Shown here: positions 34,010-42,634 of the stretch, piece by piece
Layout of the letters: each line of letters opens with the position of its first letter
How positions within the stretch are numbered: position 1 is the stretch's first letter
Source: CAZFMJ01 sp964520045
GTDB lineage: Bacteria; Elusimicrobiota; Elusimicrobia; Elusimicrobiales; CAZFMJ01
Reading direction: 5' to 3'
DNA length: 45,193 nt
Assembly (NCBI GenBank): GCA_964520045.1
Contig: CAZFMJ010000015.1
Coordinates: forward strand, 1-45,193
Made by a program: the position numbers and the translations under genes
Notes under the pieces: generated by a model
The model's database searches: none
What the model saw: only the letters and a program-made list of their open reading frames with translations
What the model was told of the DNA's origin: nothing

Positions 34010-35172
34010 TGCTCTCATGCGAGGGACTGGAAAAAAAACTTGATCTTCTGGTCAAATTCGGCGGGCTCATCCACAGCGAAACAAGGCTGGATCAGCTTCT
34101 TACGCTCGTGGCCGACCAGGTCCGCACTATTTTAAACTGCGACAGATGCACCATCTTTCTGCTGGACACCGCCACCAACGAGCTTTGGTCGAAAGTCGCG
34201 CACGGAATCGGCCAGACTGAAATACGCATTCCCTCGGGCACCGGCATAGCCGGAATAACGGCGAAAACCGGCAAAATAATAAACATACCGGACGCTTACG
34301 CCGAGAACCAGATGGACCGCTCGCTGGATCAGCTTACCGGCTATAAAACAAAAACCATACTCGCCGTTCCGCTTAAAAACCACACCGGCGACATACTCGG
34401 AGTTTTTGAAGTGCTCAACAAACTCTCCGAAAAGCCCTTTGATTCCGACGACGAAGGAATACTTCTCCTGCTGGGTTCCGTGATCTCCTCCGCGGTTGAA
34501 AACGCAAAACTCTACGACACCCTGAGAAAATCACAGCTTGAAACCATATACAGGCTGGCCATCACCGCCGAATACCGCGACCAGCACGATACGGCCACGC
34601 ACTTAAGGCACATAAGCAATTATTCCCATATACTGGCGCAGGCCATGAATCTGCCGGAGGACCACGCCCAGGATATAAAATACGCCAGTCCCCTGCATGA
34701 CATAGGGAAAGTGGCCATTTCGGACTCAATACTTCTCAAACCGGCCAAGCTTACCCCCGAAGAATTTGAGGAAATGAAAAAACATACGGCTTTCGGCGCA
34801 AAAATTCTGGCGAACGCCGAAAGCCGCCTTCTTCAGATAGCCTGTCAGGTCGCCATGTCCCATCATGAAAAATACGACGGAACCGGCTATCCGGAAAAGC
34901 TCAAAGGCGGACAGATCCCGCTGGAAGCGAGGATAGTCTCGGTAGCCGACGTATTTGACGCCTTGTGCATGGCCAGGGTCTACAAGCCCGGCTGGCCCCC
35001 CGAGAAAACGCGCGACTATATAATTTCGGAATCAGGAAAGGCTTTTGATCCCGCGGTTGTCGCGGCTTTTGAAAAGAGTTACCCTGAAATACTGCTGTCT
35101 TATGAAAAAGACTCAAGAGCGGGCAAAAGAACGACTGCCATCCCCGGAATAAAAACCGCCATAAAACCGTGA
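34009..35172 (+). CDS. GAF-HD-GYP signalling protein
   Basis: A 387-residue protein. Residues about 20-170 form a GAF domain (TLVADQVRTILNCDRCTIFL, IPSGTGIAGITAKTGKIINI, ILAVPLKNHTGDILGVFEVLN). Residues about 180-350 form an HD-GYP domain with HLRHISNYS, SPLHDIGKVAI and the diagnostic HHEKYDGTGYP. HD-GYP proteins hydrolyse cyclic di-GMP; the GAF domain probably senses a small ligand. It starts on the last base of the glcF stop (TAATG), suggesting coupled translation with the oxidase. Confidence 0.9.
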   Translation: MLSCEGLEKKLDLLVKFGGLIHSETRLDQLLTLVADQVRTILNCDRCTIFLLDTATNELWSKVAHGIGQTEIRIPSGTGIAGITAKTGKIINIPDAYAENQMDRSLDQLTGYKTKTILAVPLKNHTGDILGVFEVLNKLSEKPFDSDDEGILLLLGSVISSAVENAKLYDTLRKSQLETIYRLAITAEYRDQHDTATHLRHISNYSHILAQAMNLPEDHAQDIKYASPLHDIGKVAISDSILLKPAKLTPEEFEEMKKHTAFGAKILANAESRLLQIACQVAMSHHEKYDGTGYPEKLKGGQIPLEARIVSVADVFDALCMARVYKPGWPPEKTRDYIISESGKAFDPAVVAAFEKSYPEILLSYEKDSRAGKRTTAIPGIKTAIKP

Positions 35173-35197
35173 AGTAAAAGGTAAGGAGCCAAGATAT

Positions 35198-35590
35198 ATG
35201 GATATGGAAATAGCTTTCCCGGGCGGAAAAAAAGTGAACGCTCTTTACAAGGGATTTACGATAGCCACGGACCAGTCGCGGGAGCACGGAGGGGACGGCT
35301 CGGCTCCGAGCCCGCTGGACCTGTTTCTTGCCTCAATGGGAACCTGCTCCGCGATCTATGTTCTGGGTTTTTTCAGGCAAAGGGAGCTTTCCACCGAAGG
35401 CCTTAAACTGCTGGTAAAAGCCGAACAGGATATGACGACCCGCCTATTCAGCCATATCAATATTGAAATAAAACTTCCGAAGGATTTTCCCGAAAAATAC
35501 AAGGAAGCGGCGATCCACGCCGCCGAACAATGCCTTGTGGCAAGACATTTCCAAAAACCGCCGGTGATAAAGATATCGGCTTCGATCTAA
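35198..35590 (+). CDS. OsmC-family thiol peroxidase-like protein
   Basis: A 130-residue OsmC/Ohr-fold protein with GGDGSAPSPLDLFLASMGTC (first Cys at residue 50) and EQCLVARHF (second Cys at residue 112), the two redox-active cysteines. The family reduces organic or lipid hydroperoxides. The short size fits the YhfA-like branch more than OsmC or Ohr. The AAGGAG site lies about 12 bp upstream of the ATG. Octamer repeats begin immediately after the stop. Confidence 0.85.
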   Translation: MDMEIAFPGGKKVNALYKGFTIATDQSREHGGDGSAPSPLDLFLASMGTCSAIYVLGFFRQRELSTEGLKLLVKAEQDMTTRLFSHINIEIKLPKDFPEKYKEAAIHAAEQCLVARHFQKPPVIKISASI

Positions 35591-35595
35591 ACCGG

Positions 35596-35713
35596 CCACC
35601 CAGTCATCCGGCGGCCCGGCAACCCAGAAAGAGATTAACACTTTTTCGGAAAGAATGGGACGTTTTTATTCAGTTATCCGGCTGTCCAGCCGCCTCGCTG
35701 CCCAGCCGTCCAG
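35596..35713. repeat. two 8-nt-period arrays downstream of the OsmC gene
   Basis: Four octamers CCACCCAG, TCATCCGG, CGGCCCGG and CAACCCAG lie at 35596-35627. Five octamers TTATCCGG, CTGTCCAG, CCGCCTCG, CTGCCCAG and CCGTCCAG lie at 35674-35713. Both have exact period 8 and a shared NNNNCCRG core, related to the arrays beside the OPA-family transporter. A GAAAGAATGGGAC fragment similar to the double-hairpin repeat lies between them. Confidence 0.7.
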
Positions 35714-35734
35714 CCTTTTAATTACCGGCGAAAG

Positions 35735-35763
35735 GAATTCTGGGGACACAGTAAGTTAATTTA
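35735..35763. repeat. REP/RAYT-like solo sequence
   Basis: GAATTCTGGGGACAC followed by AGTAAGTTAATTT resembles sequences that flank REP-associated tyrosine transposases in other genomes (recalled, not searched). A RAYT C-terminal remnant is present at 44786-44992. The remaining 85 bp to the MscS stop hold a minus-strand TTGACA and a TATATA without proper spacing, and nothing else recognisable. Confidence 0.35.
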
Positions 35764-35848
35764 AAAAACCGCAAATGGAAAAACCCCTTATATACCAGAC
35801 ATGCCAAAATAGCTGTTTTGTCAAGCGCAATGACAAATCCAGCTAAGT

Positions 35849-36892
35849 TTATCCTTGTTTATTCACAAAAAGGGTTTGGGTGGGATAGGCGAATTCTATG
35901 CCTTCTCTGGCGAATTTGTCCATGATGAGGAGCAGAACCTGCTCATGAACGTTCATGTAGACATTGTAGTCCGGCGATTCCACATAGTAGACGGTCTCAA
36001 AATCAATGGAAAAATCCCCGAGGTTCGTGAGATTCGATCTTTCAAAAGCGGTTTTGGGAAGCCTCGCGATGATATCTTTTATCATCAGCGGTATGTGTTT
36101 TACTTTTTCAAGAGACGTCTGGTAAGTAACCGTGGTTTTAAACAGCACCCGCCTCTTGCTCATGTTCTTGTAATTTTTAAGCTCCTGTCCGAGAAGCTTT
36201 GAATTCGACATGAATATCAGCTCGCCGGAAAGGCTTCTTATCCGCACGGATTTAAGACCGATATGCTCCACTGTCCCGACCACCTTATCGGAAATGATAA
36301 AATCGCCTACCATGAACGGCTTATCCAGAAGGATAACGAAAAAATTAAATATATCGCCCAGTATCGCCTGCGCCGCCAGCGCCACCGCCACGCCTCCTAT
36401 GCCCAGCCCCGCTAAAAAAGCCGAGACATTGACGCCCATATTCGCCAGAACAAAAAGCGCGGACGCGATCCAGAGTATGGTTTTCAATATGATCTGGGCG
36501 CTTTGCACCACCGAAGCCCTTGCGGATTCGCTTAAACTGCGCTGAACCGCTATTTTGTTTATCAGATAAGACACGATATCCTGTATTATGGTGACGGCCC
36601 TGTACGTAAACACCAGCAGCATCAGCAATAGAAAAGCTTTGTCAAATCCGGTACTGCGGTCCAAGTGGCGGATAGAGATAAAAAAAGCCGCAAGCAGATA
36701 TTCAAAAGGCCGTATCTTTGCGATAAGCCCCACCGCCAGATCGTCCAGATCGGTATCTGTCTTGCCGGCCAGCTGAATAAGCTTGCGCAGGACAAAGTTC
36801 TTCAGCACTGCGAGAACGCCTATGGTCAGAGAAAATATAACAACGGCCAAAACATAGCTCATTACGGAATTACCAAGAATCATCTCGTTCAT
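35849..36892 (-). CDS. MscS-family mechanosensitive channel
   Basis: A 347-residue protein with N-terminal hydrophobic helices and the pore-lining TM3 segment MGVNVSAFLAGLGIGGVAVALAA (split here at about residues 165-187), followed by QAILGDIFNFFVILLDKPF and the beta domain (VGDFIISDKVVGTVEHIGLK, then VRIRSLSGELIFMSNSKL). The family opens under membrane tension to protect against osmotic shock. The ATG at 36892 has GGGGGAG about 10 bp upstream. A TATAAT lies on the same strand at 36948-36943. Confidence 0.9.
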   Translation of the reverse strand: MNEMILGNSVMSYVLAVVIFSLTIGVLAVLKNFVLRKLIQLAGKTDTDLDDLAVGLIAKIRPFEYLLAAFFISIRHLDRSTGFDKAFLLLMLLVFTYRAVTIIQDIVSYLINKIAVQRSLSESARASVVQSAQIILKTILWIASALFVLANMGVNVSAFLAGLGIGGVAVALAAQAILGDIFNFFVILLDKPFMVGDFIISDKVVGTVEHIGLKSVRIRSLSGELIFMSNSKLLGQELKNYKNMSKRRVLFKTTVTYQTSLEKVKHIPLMIKDIIARLPKTAFERSNLTNLGDFSIDFETVYYVESPDYNVYMNVHEQVLLLIMDKFAREGIEFAYPTQTLFVNKQG

Positions 36893-36981
36893 AAACAACG
36901 CTCCCCCTGAGTGGTCTGAAAATAATAATTTCATATCGGACTATTATATACAACTTGACCGCGCGGATAAAAGCGCTAGAA

Positions 36982-37614
36982 TTATCGGGGTCTTTTGTGC
37001 GGACAATCACCTGCGCCTAAATACTTCAATTCATCGGCATTGAGTTTCCGCCATTTTCCGGGTTCCAGCCCTTCCAGACGCAAATGCCCTATTCCGACCC
37101 TCACCAGCCGCAGGACGGGATGTCCGATAAGCGCGAACATCCTGCGCACCTGCCGGTTGCGTCCCTCCGTAAGTATGATCTGCGCCCATGAAGTGGGTAT
37201 TGATTTTCTGACGCGTATCGGGACCGGCCGGGGAGCGATATTCGGCGCCGGAATAATTTTAGCTTTGCAAGGTTTGGCCGGACCGTCGTTTAAAACCACT
37301 CCCCGCCGGAGCCGTTCCAAAGCCCCCTCGCTTACCTCTCCGTCAACCTGCGCCCAATAAACGCGCGGATGGCCGAATCTGGGATTGCATAGGCGGTTTT
37401 TAAGCCTGCCGTCGCCGGTAAGCAAAAGAAGCCCCTCGCTGTCATGGTCCAGCCGGCCGGCGGGGAAAACCCCTTCCGGAAGACCGAAACCTTTCAGTCC
37501 CGGATGCCCGTCTACGGGGGTGAATTGAGACACCACGCCGTACGGCTTAAAAAACAGCACGCTCTCCCGCTTAGGCAAAGTTCTTATAAAATGACGGTGA
37601 ATTCTGCGTTTCAT
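36982..37614 (-). CDS. RluE/RsuA-family pseudouridine synthase without S4 domain
   Basis: A 210-residue protein. FKPYGVVSQFTPVDGHPGL and the catalytic loop PAGRLDHDSEGLLLLTGDG (catalytic Asp in GRLDHDSEG) are followed by TEGRNRQVRRMFALIGHPVLRLVRVGIG (split across the conserved RQVRRM segment). The opening FKPYGVVSQFT is closest to RluE, which modifies 23S rRNA. There is no N-terminal S4 RNA-binding domain, as in RluE. The gene is divergent from another S4-less synthase at 37790. Confidence 0.85.
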   Translation of the reverse strand: MKRRIHRHFIRTLPKRESVLFFKPYGVVSQFTPVDGHPGLKGFGLPEGVFPAGRLDHDSEGLLLLTGDGRLKNRLCNPRFGHPRVYWAQVDGEVSEGALERLRRGVVLNDGPAKPCKAKIIPAPNIAPRPVPIRVRKSIPTSWAQIILTEGRNRQVRRMFALIGHPVLRLVRVGIGHLRLEGLEPGKWRKLNADELKYLGAGDCPHKRPR

Positions 37615-37641
37615 AGTAAATTTACAATCCCCTGCCCTACG

Positions 37642-37690
37642 CTATCTGCTATATGCTATCTACTATATACTGCTGTCCCTGCCGTCCCTT
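37642..37690. repeat. 7-nt-period array of seven heptamers
   Basis: CTATCTG, CTATATG, CTATCTA, CTATATA, CTGCTGT, CCCTGCC and GTCCCTT run without a gap at exact period 7. The words reappear, inverted, in the array at 42635-42669. It lies between the divergent pseudouridine synthase genes, upstream of both. Confidence 0.8.
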
Positions 37691-37750
37691 CATACTAATT
37701 TATAATTCATGCTTTGGCAATCTCTCCCGCCGTCCGAAACGGTACGGCAG

Positions 37751-37779
37751 TTGAAGTTTTTCCCGCCATAGGTTATACT
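37751..37779 (+). promoter_or_regulatory. promoter directly upstream of the second pseudouridine synthase
   Basis: TTGAAG (37751-37756) and TATACT (37774-37779) have a 17-bp spacer. The ATG at 37790 is only 10 bp beyond the -10, so transcription would begin about 4-5 nt before the start codon, giving a nearly leaderless mRNA. No ribosome site is visible. Confidence 0.6.
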
Positions 37780-37789
37780 TAAAAATAAT

Positions 37790-38359
37790 ATGACCATACC
37801 GTCCGAAGCGCCCATCCTTCTCATGCTCCACAAACCCAAAGGGTATGTCGTCACATGCTCGGATGAAAAGGGCCGCAAAACGGTCTATGACCTTCTTCCG
37901 GATTGGGCGGTAAAAGACAGATGGATTCCCGCCGGACGGCTGGATCTTGATTCAAGGGGCCTGCTTCTCTTCGCAAAAGACGGGAAAATTCTTGACGCGC
38001 TCACCCGCCCCGGAAAAATCCTAAAAACCTACGAAGTCTGGGTCAGGGGAACGGTGACGCAGGAGCATCTTGCCATGGCGCTGAACGGAGTGCCGACTCC
38101 CGAAGGACTATGCAAAGCACAGGCAGCGGAAATAACAGGCAGGGCCGGTCCGAAAACAAAGCTCAGAATTACGCTCAATGAAGGCAAAAACCGCCACATC
38201 CGCAGACTTTTCGGAGCATTGCGGGACCCCAAATTCAACACGCCCCTGAAAGTCATGGAATTAAAGCGCACGGCAATAGGCGGTCTTGCGCTGGATATCC
38301 CTTCCGGTCAATGGAGATTCCTCTTCCCCTGCGAAACAGAACGTCTTCTGCGCGGATAA
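37790..38359 (+). CDS. RsuA/RluB/E/F-type pseudouridine synthase without S4 domain
   Basis: A 189-residue protein: LMLHKPKGYVVTCSDEKGRK, the catalytic PAGRLDLDSRGLLLFAKDG and LNEGKNRHIRRLFGAL, followed by LKRTAIGGLALDIPSGQWR. All are typical of the RsuA/RluB/E/F family that modifies rRNA uridines. It lacks the usual N-terminal S4 domain. The exact target cannot be assigned. It ends 12 bp before a strong terminator. Confidence 0.85.
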   Translation: MTIPSEAPILLMLHKPKGYVVTCSDEKGRKTVYDLLPDWAVKDRWIPAGRLDLDSRGLLLFAKDGKILDALTRPGKILKTYEVWVRGTVTQEHLAMALNGVPTPEGLCKAQAAEITGRAGPKTKLRITLNEGKNRHIRRLFGALRDPKFNTPLKVMELKRTAIGGLALDIPSGQWRFLFPCETERLLRG

Positions 38360-38370
38360 CACAAAAAAAC

Positions 38371-38405
38371 ACAGGCGGATCATAAAAAAATGACCCGCCT
38401 GTTTT
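38371..38405. terminator. bidirectional intrinsic terminator
   Basis: The stem ACAGGCGGATCA (38371-38382) with TGACCCGCCTGT (38391-38402) forms 12 bp with one mismatch around an A-rich loop. A T-run follows on the plus strand and a run of seven T follows on the minus strand (from 38370 back). It serves the convergent pseudouridine synthase and the exported-protein gene. Confidence 0.85.
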
Positions 38406-38427
38406 AGTGAGCGCCGGGGAGAATAAA

Positions 38428-39042
38428 TTATTTCAGCAGAGAATAGTTGAATACCGCTTCGGCCGCGGCCGTGAGCACGGCGATCGTCAGCTTCTGATTT
38501 ATCACGTTGTCTTTATTCACCGTTCCCCCGATATAATTTTTCCTGCCCATGAGCATGAATTTCTGACCGCCGTCCATTGAATAATTTTCATCGTCCATTA
38601 TGGTCACCGTGAATTCAACATGAGGCGCCGGAAACGCAAAGAAGGACGGCGGAAGTTTTCCGTATATTTTGTAGGCCTTATTGTCAATTTTTTCCACCGT
38701 AAGCCTGTATCCGGCTTTTGCGTCCGTGATGAAATGCATCTTTCCGCCGGTTCCCGGAAGCAGTTTGCCCATGAATTTTTCATTAAGAATGGAAAACTGC
38801 ACCTGTCCCAGATTGTCGTCAAAGATAGACGTCACGATTCCCTTTACCTCGAACGCGGCGTCCACTAAAGTAAAAGCACGGACCTTCACGGAATCGGAAT
38901 ATCCGCGCTGCACTCTGATCTTGATCTGTTCAAGCTGTCCGCGCTGATGGCCGGACATATATATGCCGGGCAGCGCCGGATCCGAGGCGAACGCCGAACC
39001 AGCGCACATCAATGCTACTACCGCCATTGCTGTTTTTTTCAT
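38428..39042 (-). CDS. exported protein of unknown function
   Basis: A 204-residue protein with a signal peptide (MKKTAMAVVALMCAGSAFAS). The mature part is beta-rich: IKIRVQRGYSDSVKVRAFTL, IVTSIFDDNLGQVQFSILN and FTVTIMDDENYSMDGGQKF. No named family is recognised. The ATG at 39042 is fixed by AAGGAGATG just upstream. The final helix (IAVLTAAAEAVFNYSLLK) is hydrophobic. Confidence 0.65.
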   Translation of the reverse strand: MKKTAMAVVALMCAGSAFASDPALPGIYMSGHQRGQLEQIKIRVQRGYSDSVKVRAFTLVDAAFEVKGIVTSIFDDNLGQVQFSILNEKFMGKLLPGTGGKMHFITDAKAGYRLTVEKIDNKAYKIYGKLPPSFFAFPAPHVEFTVTIMDDENYSMDGGQKFMLMGRKNYIGGTVNKDNVINQKLTIAVLTAAAEAVFNYSLLK

Positions 39043-39143
39043 TTTACATCTCCTTTTTTGAATTACAAAAAACAAAAATTTACCACGGAAGTCCGGGAAT
39101 ACACGGAGACACTGTAAGGCAGTTAACACCTTCAACTTATTAA

Positions 39144-39178
39144 GACCGTCTACCATTTACCCTCTTCCTATTTTCCGT
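39144..39178. repeat. 7-nt-period array of five heptamers
   Basis: GACCGTC, TACCATT, TACCCTC, TTCCTAT and TTTCCGT run at exact period 7, between the exported-protein gene and the protease stop. The words TACCAT and CCGTC recur in the arrays at 17241-17275 and 20267-20294. Confidence 0.65.
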
Positions 39179-39193
39179 GGTTTCCTTTTGCTT

Positions 39194-40456
39194 TTATCTG
39201 AAAAACACCTGTCTTAAAAATCTGTCCCAGCCGGTCTGCTGTATGAATTTGTATGTTCCCACATAATATTTATAGTCGGAATCAGCGTCGGGCAGGTATA
39301 CGGATATCCCGCTCAGGCCGGCATACGCAGGCCTGAAATATTTCGCTATAACAAGCTCTTTGTCTATGTAATTCAGCAGAACTTCGGCGGTTCTTGAAAC
39401 CTCCGGAGAAAGAGCGGATTTATTCCTGAGAAGTATGTTAAGGAATTCCCCTAAATCCCTTGAGTCTGATTCATACACAAAGGTCGGCTCCACCCCGAAT
39501 ATCCGGCATTGGGCGCTGACGGAGCGGTATAAGGCGGCCTCCCGCGGATTATTTCCCGCCGCCGCTTCCGCGGCGGAAGCGAAGTCTCCGGCAAGCCGTA
39601 TGAAATCCGGCATTTTCCCGGACCGTATTGCGGAGACAGTGTCTCCTTTATATCCGGAAACTATGCTTTTTGCGAATTCTTCCGGACCGGCCTGCGGGTT
39701 TCCAACAAGCTCTCCGAGCCATTTCGCGTAATAAGACTCGCTGACCATTTCTTCGGAGCCCGCCAGAAAATCGGCATATTTATATAATTCCCCGAGCACC
39801 AGCGCGTTCTGCATGAAACAACTCGCAGGGAAAAAAACATCGATTTTGCCCATGCTGGCAAAAGCGGTTCCAAGCTGTGTTATGCGTATAGCATGCATAG
39901 TATCGTCGTCAAACCCGATATCCCTGCCGGGGGTATAATCCTGGCTGTGGCGCCACCCGCTGGAATGGTCGTGCATTATCAGGGCATAATGCTTTGCGGG
40001 ATATTTCCTCTTTGCCCAAAGCACGAAATCCCTGAGGTGCGTCCAGTCACCCATGTCCGCATCGCGGATCTCTTCCAGAATTTCCGAATTTATCGTTTCG
40101 TAATCATAGTCCTTTTCAACGCGGTACCGGCGTATCTTAATTCCTCCGCCGCTTTCCTCCCAGCCTTTGAGTAGGGCAAGTTCGGCTATGATATTGACCC
40201 CCCTGCCGGAGCCTACTTTTTCCATGTCGTTCATGGCCATTATGACGTCGTCTTCCAGATCGTTCTTGCCGTTTAAAAAAGCAATAACCGTCCATTCGGC
40301 TTCCGCCTGCTGTGTAACGGCGATGTTCGATTGTGGGAATTTTTGCGACGGGGCCGGAATATCGGCAAGTTTTATTTTGTCCAGTTCAAAAGCCCCCCCC
40401 GCTCCCGCCGCTCCGGTAATTATTGAAAGAAATAACATCAGAAAATATTTTTTCAT
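39194..40456 (-). CDS. clostripain-like (family C11) cysteine peptidase, exported
   Basis: A 420-residue protein with a signal peptide (MKKYFLMLFLSIITGAAGAG). The peptidase core shows WTVIAFLNGKNDLEDDVIMA, then the His site LIMHDHSSGWRH (His162/His164) and the Cys site VFFPASCFMQNALVLGELYK (Cys213), then YADFLAGSEEMV. This follows the clostripain order His then Cys, although the Cys context is F-x3-C rather than the usual F-D-x-C. C11 enzymes cleave after Arg or Lys; the target here is unknown. It has no operon partner. Confidence 0.8.
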   Translation of the reverse strand: MKKYFLMLFLSIITGAAGAGGAFELDKIKLADIPAPSQKFPQSNIAVTQQAEAEWTVIAFLNGKNDLEDDVIMAMNDMEKVGSGRGVNIIAELALLKGWEESGGGIKIRRYRVEKDYDYETINSEILEEIRDADMGDWTHLRDFVLWAKRKYPAKHYALIMHDHSSGWRHSQDYTPGRDIGFDDDTMHAIRITQLGTAFASMGKIDVFFPASCFMQNALVLGELYKYADFLAGSEEMVSESYYAKWLGELVGNPQAGPEEFAKSIVSGYKGDTVSAIRSGKMPDFIRLAGDFASAAEAAAGNNPREAALYRSVSAQCRIFGVEPTFVYESDSRDLGEFLNILLRNKSALSPEVSRTAEVLLNYIDKELVIAKYFRPAYAGLSGISVYLPDADSDYKYYVGTYKFIQQTGWDRFLRQVFFR

Positions 40457-40607
40457 ATTTGGAATCCACCCTTATTTTATCCGCCATCCTCCCCCAAAGA
40501 TTATCTCATGTTTCAATTACCCTACCATGGGTCTGCGGGGCAATATTTTCCGGTTTTTGGACCTATGCGCGGAATAGGCCCCGTACAATGAAAATATAGA
40601 AACTTTG

Positions 40608-40613
40608 TATAAT
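40608..40613 (+). promoter_or_regulatory. -10 element of the tRNA-Val gene
   Basis: A perfect TATAAT ends 15 bp before the mature tRNA start. The -35 region is weak (TACAAT at 40584-40589, 18-bp spacer). The rest of 40457-40743 holds an imperfect hairpin (about 40552-40582) and no gene other than the tRNA. Confidence 0.55.
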
Positions 40614-40628
40614 AAGGACAGGAACTTC

Positions 40629-40700
40629 GGGCGGTTAGCTCAGCGGAAGAGCATTTCCCTTACAAGGAAGAGGCCATAGGTTCAAATCCTATACCGCCCA
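40629..40700 (+). tRNA. tRNA-Val (UAC anticodon)
   Basis: 72 nt. The acceptor stem GGGCGGT (40629-40635) pairs with ACCGCCC (40693-40699), discriminator A. The anticodon loop CTTACAA carries TAC, reading GTA and related valine codons. The T-arm GGTTCAAATCC is normal. CCA is not encoded. Confidence 0.95.
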
Positions 40701-40743
40701 TTCATTTTAACTCTTATAATAATCCTTCCCATGGAGAAAACCA

Positions 40744-42633
40744 ATGACCCATCAGCCAGTGGAAGCTTTGACGGAAGAAGAAATAGAACTTATTGAAGAG
40801 CCGGAAGTGGGCGGTCAGGTTCCCCACAAAACCCCCGAAGACGTTGAAATGAAGTGGTATAGCGAGGTTTATAAAGGAGACGTTCCCCAGCTTACACTGC
40901 GGTCTGTTGTGCTCGGCTCACTGCTGGGCGGATTCATGTCGCTTTCTAATCTTTATGTGGGTCTTAAAACGGGCTGGGGACTCGGCGTCGCCATAACCGC
41001 ATGCATCCTTTCTTACGCTATTTACAAAACCCTGATGGCCGTCCTGCCCGGAGTTTTCAAAACAGAACTGACCCTGCTGGAAAACAACTGCATGCAGACG
41101 ACCGCTTCTTCGGCGGGGTATTCCACCGGCGGAACAATGACTTCCGCCATAGCCGCGTATTTAATCTTAACCGGAAATCACATACCATGGCCTGTTCTCG
41201 CATGGTGGACCTTTTTCCTTTCATGTCTGGGCGTCTTTATGACCATCCCCATAAAACGGCAGATGATAAATATAGAGCAGTTGAAATTTCCGAGCGGGAT
41301 CGCATCCGCCGAAACCCTGAAAAGCCTCTATTCAAAAGGCGAGGAGGCCGCAGGCAAAGCCCGCTCTTTGGGAGTGGGCGGTGTAATAGGTGTCGTGATA
41401 GCCTGGTTTCGCGACGGCGGAAAACCTTTTGCCATTCCAGGCTTTATTAATTTTCCGGGAAGCATAGCCGGATTTCCTTTGGCAAAATGGACCATTTCTT
41501 TTGAAATGAGCGCCATAATGATAGCCGCGGGCGCCATTATCGGCTGGAAAGTGGCATGGTCAATGCTTGTCGGCGCAATAATTAATTTTGGATTTCTTGC
41601 CCCTTGGGCCGCAAGCAAAGGCGCTATTGATACTACCAATCTGGGTTACCGCGCCATAGTCAGCTGGAGCACATGGGCGGGAGCGGCGCTTATGGTCACT
41701 TCGGGACTGCTTATGTTTTCACTGCAGTGGAAAACCGTTCTGCGCGCTTTCAGCGGAATAGCGGATGTTTTTACAAAGAGGCAGAGCAGCAAGGATGATC
41801 CTCTGGCTGCTATTGAAATTCCCAGCTCATGGTTTCTTTCCGGCGTAGTGCTTTCCGGAATGGGGTGCATAGCGGTGCTTTACTGGGCGTTCGGCACGAC
41901 CATATGGATGGGAATCGTGGCAGTGGTTATGACTTTCTTTCTTTCGCTGGTTGCGGCGCGGGCCACGGGAGAGTCTGATATAACTCCCATAGGAGCAATG
42001 GGTAAAATAACACAGTTGACATTCGGAATCCTTGCGCCGTCGAATATAACAACCAATCTCATGACCGCCAGCGTAACGGCGGGCGCGGCCGGAGCCACGG
42101 CGGATCTGCTTACTACGCTTAAATGCGGATATCTTGTAGGCGCCAATCCCAGAAAACAGTTTCTGGCGCAGTGTTTCGGCATATTTGCCGGAATGGTAGT
42201 GGTCATACCGGCGTTTTATCTTCTTGTGCCTGACGCCTCGGTGCTGGGCACCGACAAATGGCCGGCTCCGTCCGCTCAGGTGTGGGCGGCGGTGGCGAAG
42301 CTTCTTTCAAACGGCTTAAATTCCCTGCATCCCACGGCGCGGATGGGGCTTTTGGTAGGCGGAATAGCGGGCATTATAATTCCGCTTCTTGACCTGGCAT
42401 TTCCGAAGCACAAAAAATATATACCTTCGGCGATGGGACTCGGGCTTGCGATGGTTATACCCTTTTTTAATTCGCTTGCGATGTTTATCGGCGCGGCGAT
42501 AGCCACTCTTCTTGAGATAAAAAAGCCGAAGTTGGCGGAGGCTTATGTGGTTACCGTTAGCTCCGGAATAATAGCGGGTGAATCAATAATGGGCATAGTA
42601 ATAGCCCTTCTTTCCGCCACCGGAATTTTATAA
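40744..42633 (+). CDS. OPT-family oligopeptide transporter
   Basis: A 629-residue protein with about 15 hydrophobic segments. GGFMSLSNLYVGLKTGWGLG, NNCMQTTASSAGYSTGG, KFPSGIASAETLKSLYS and RATGESDITPIGAMGKITQL are typical of the bacterial OPT family, which takes up peptides or metal-chelate complexes. The substrate is not determinable. The ATG at 40744 lies 43 bp after tRNA-Val; the stop is followed directly by a heptamer array. Confidence 0.9.
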   Translation: MTHQPVEALTEEEIELIEEPEVGGQVPHKTPEDVEMKWYSEVYKGDVPQLTLRSVVLGSLLGGFMSLSNLYVGLKTGWGLGVAITACILSYAIYKTLMAVLPGVFKTELTLLENNCMQTTASSAGYSTGGTMTSAIAAYLILTGNHIPWPVLAWWTFFLSCLGVFMTIPIKRQMINIEQLKFPSGIASAETLKSLYSKGEEAAGKARSLGVGGVIGVVIAWFRDGGKPFAIPGFINFPGSIAGFPLAKWTISFEMSAIMIAAGAIIGWKVAWSMLVGAIINFGFLAPWAASKGAIDTTNLGYRAIVSWSTWAGAALMVTSGLLMFSLQWKTVLRAFSGIADVFTKRQSSKDDPLAAIEIPSSWFLSGVVLSGMGCIAVLYWAFGTTIWMGIVAVVMTFFLSLVAARATGESDITPIGAMGKITQLTFGILAPSNITTNLMTASVTAGAAGATADLLTTLKCGYLVGANPRKQFLAQCFGIFAGMVVVIPAFYLLVPDASVLGTDKWPAPSAQVWAAVAKLLSNGLNSLHPTARMGLLVGGIAGIIIPLLDLAFPKHKKYIPSAMGLGLAMVIPFFNSLAMFIGAAIATLLEIKKPKLAEAYVVTVSSGIIAGESIMGIVIALLSATGIL

Positions 42634-42634
42634 A

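Noticed and set aside
35760..35848. Minus-strand promoter (TTGACA with TATATA)
   Set aside because: The spacer is about 24 bp, too long, and no gene follows; a sigma54 match also fails at the -12 element.
36955..36976. Plus-strand promoter-like TTGACC-16-TAGAAT
   Set aside because: It would only transcribe antisense to the RluE-like gene; the hexamer match is moderate and there is no supporting structure.
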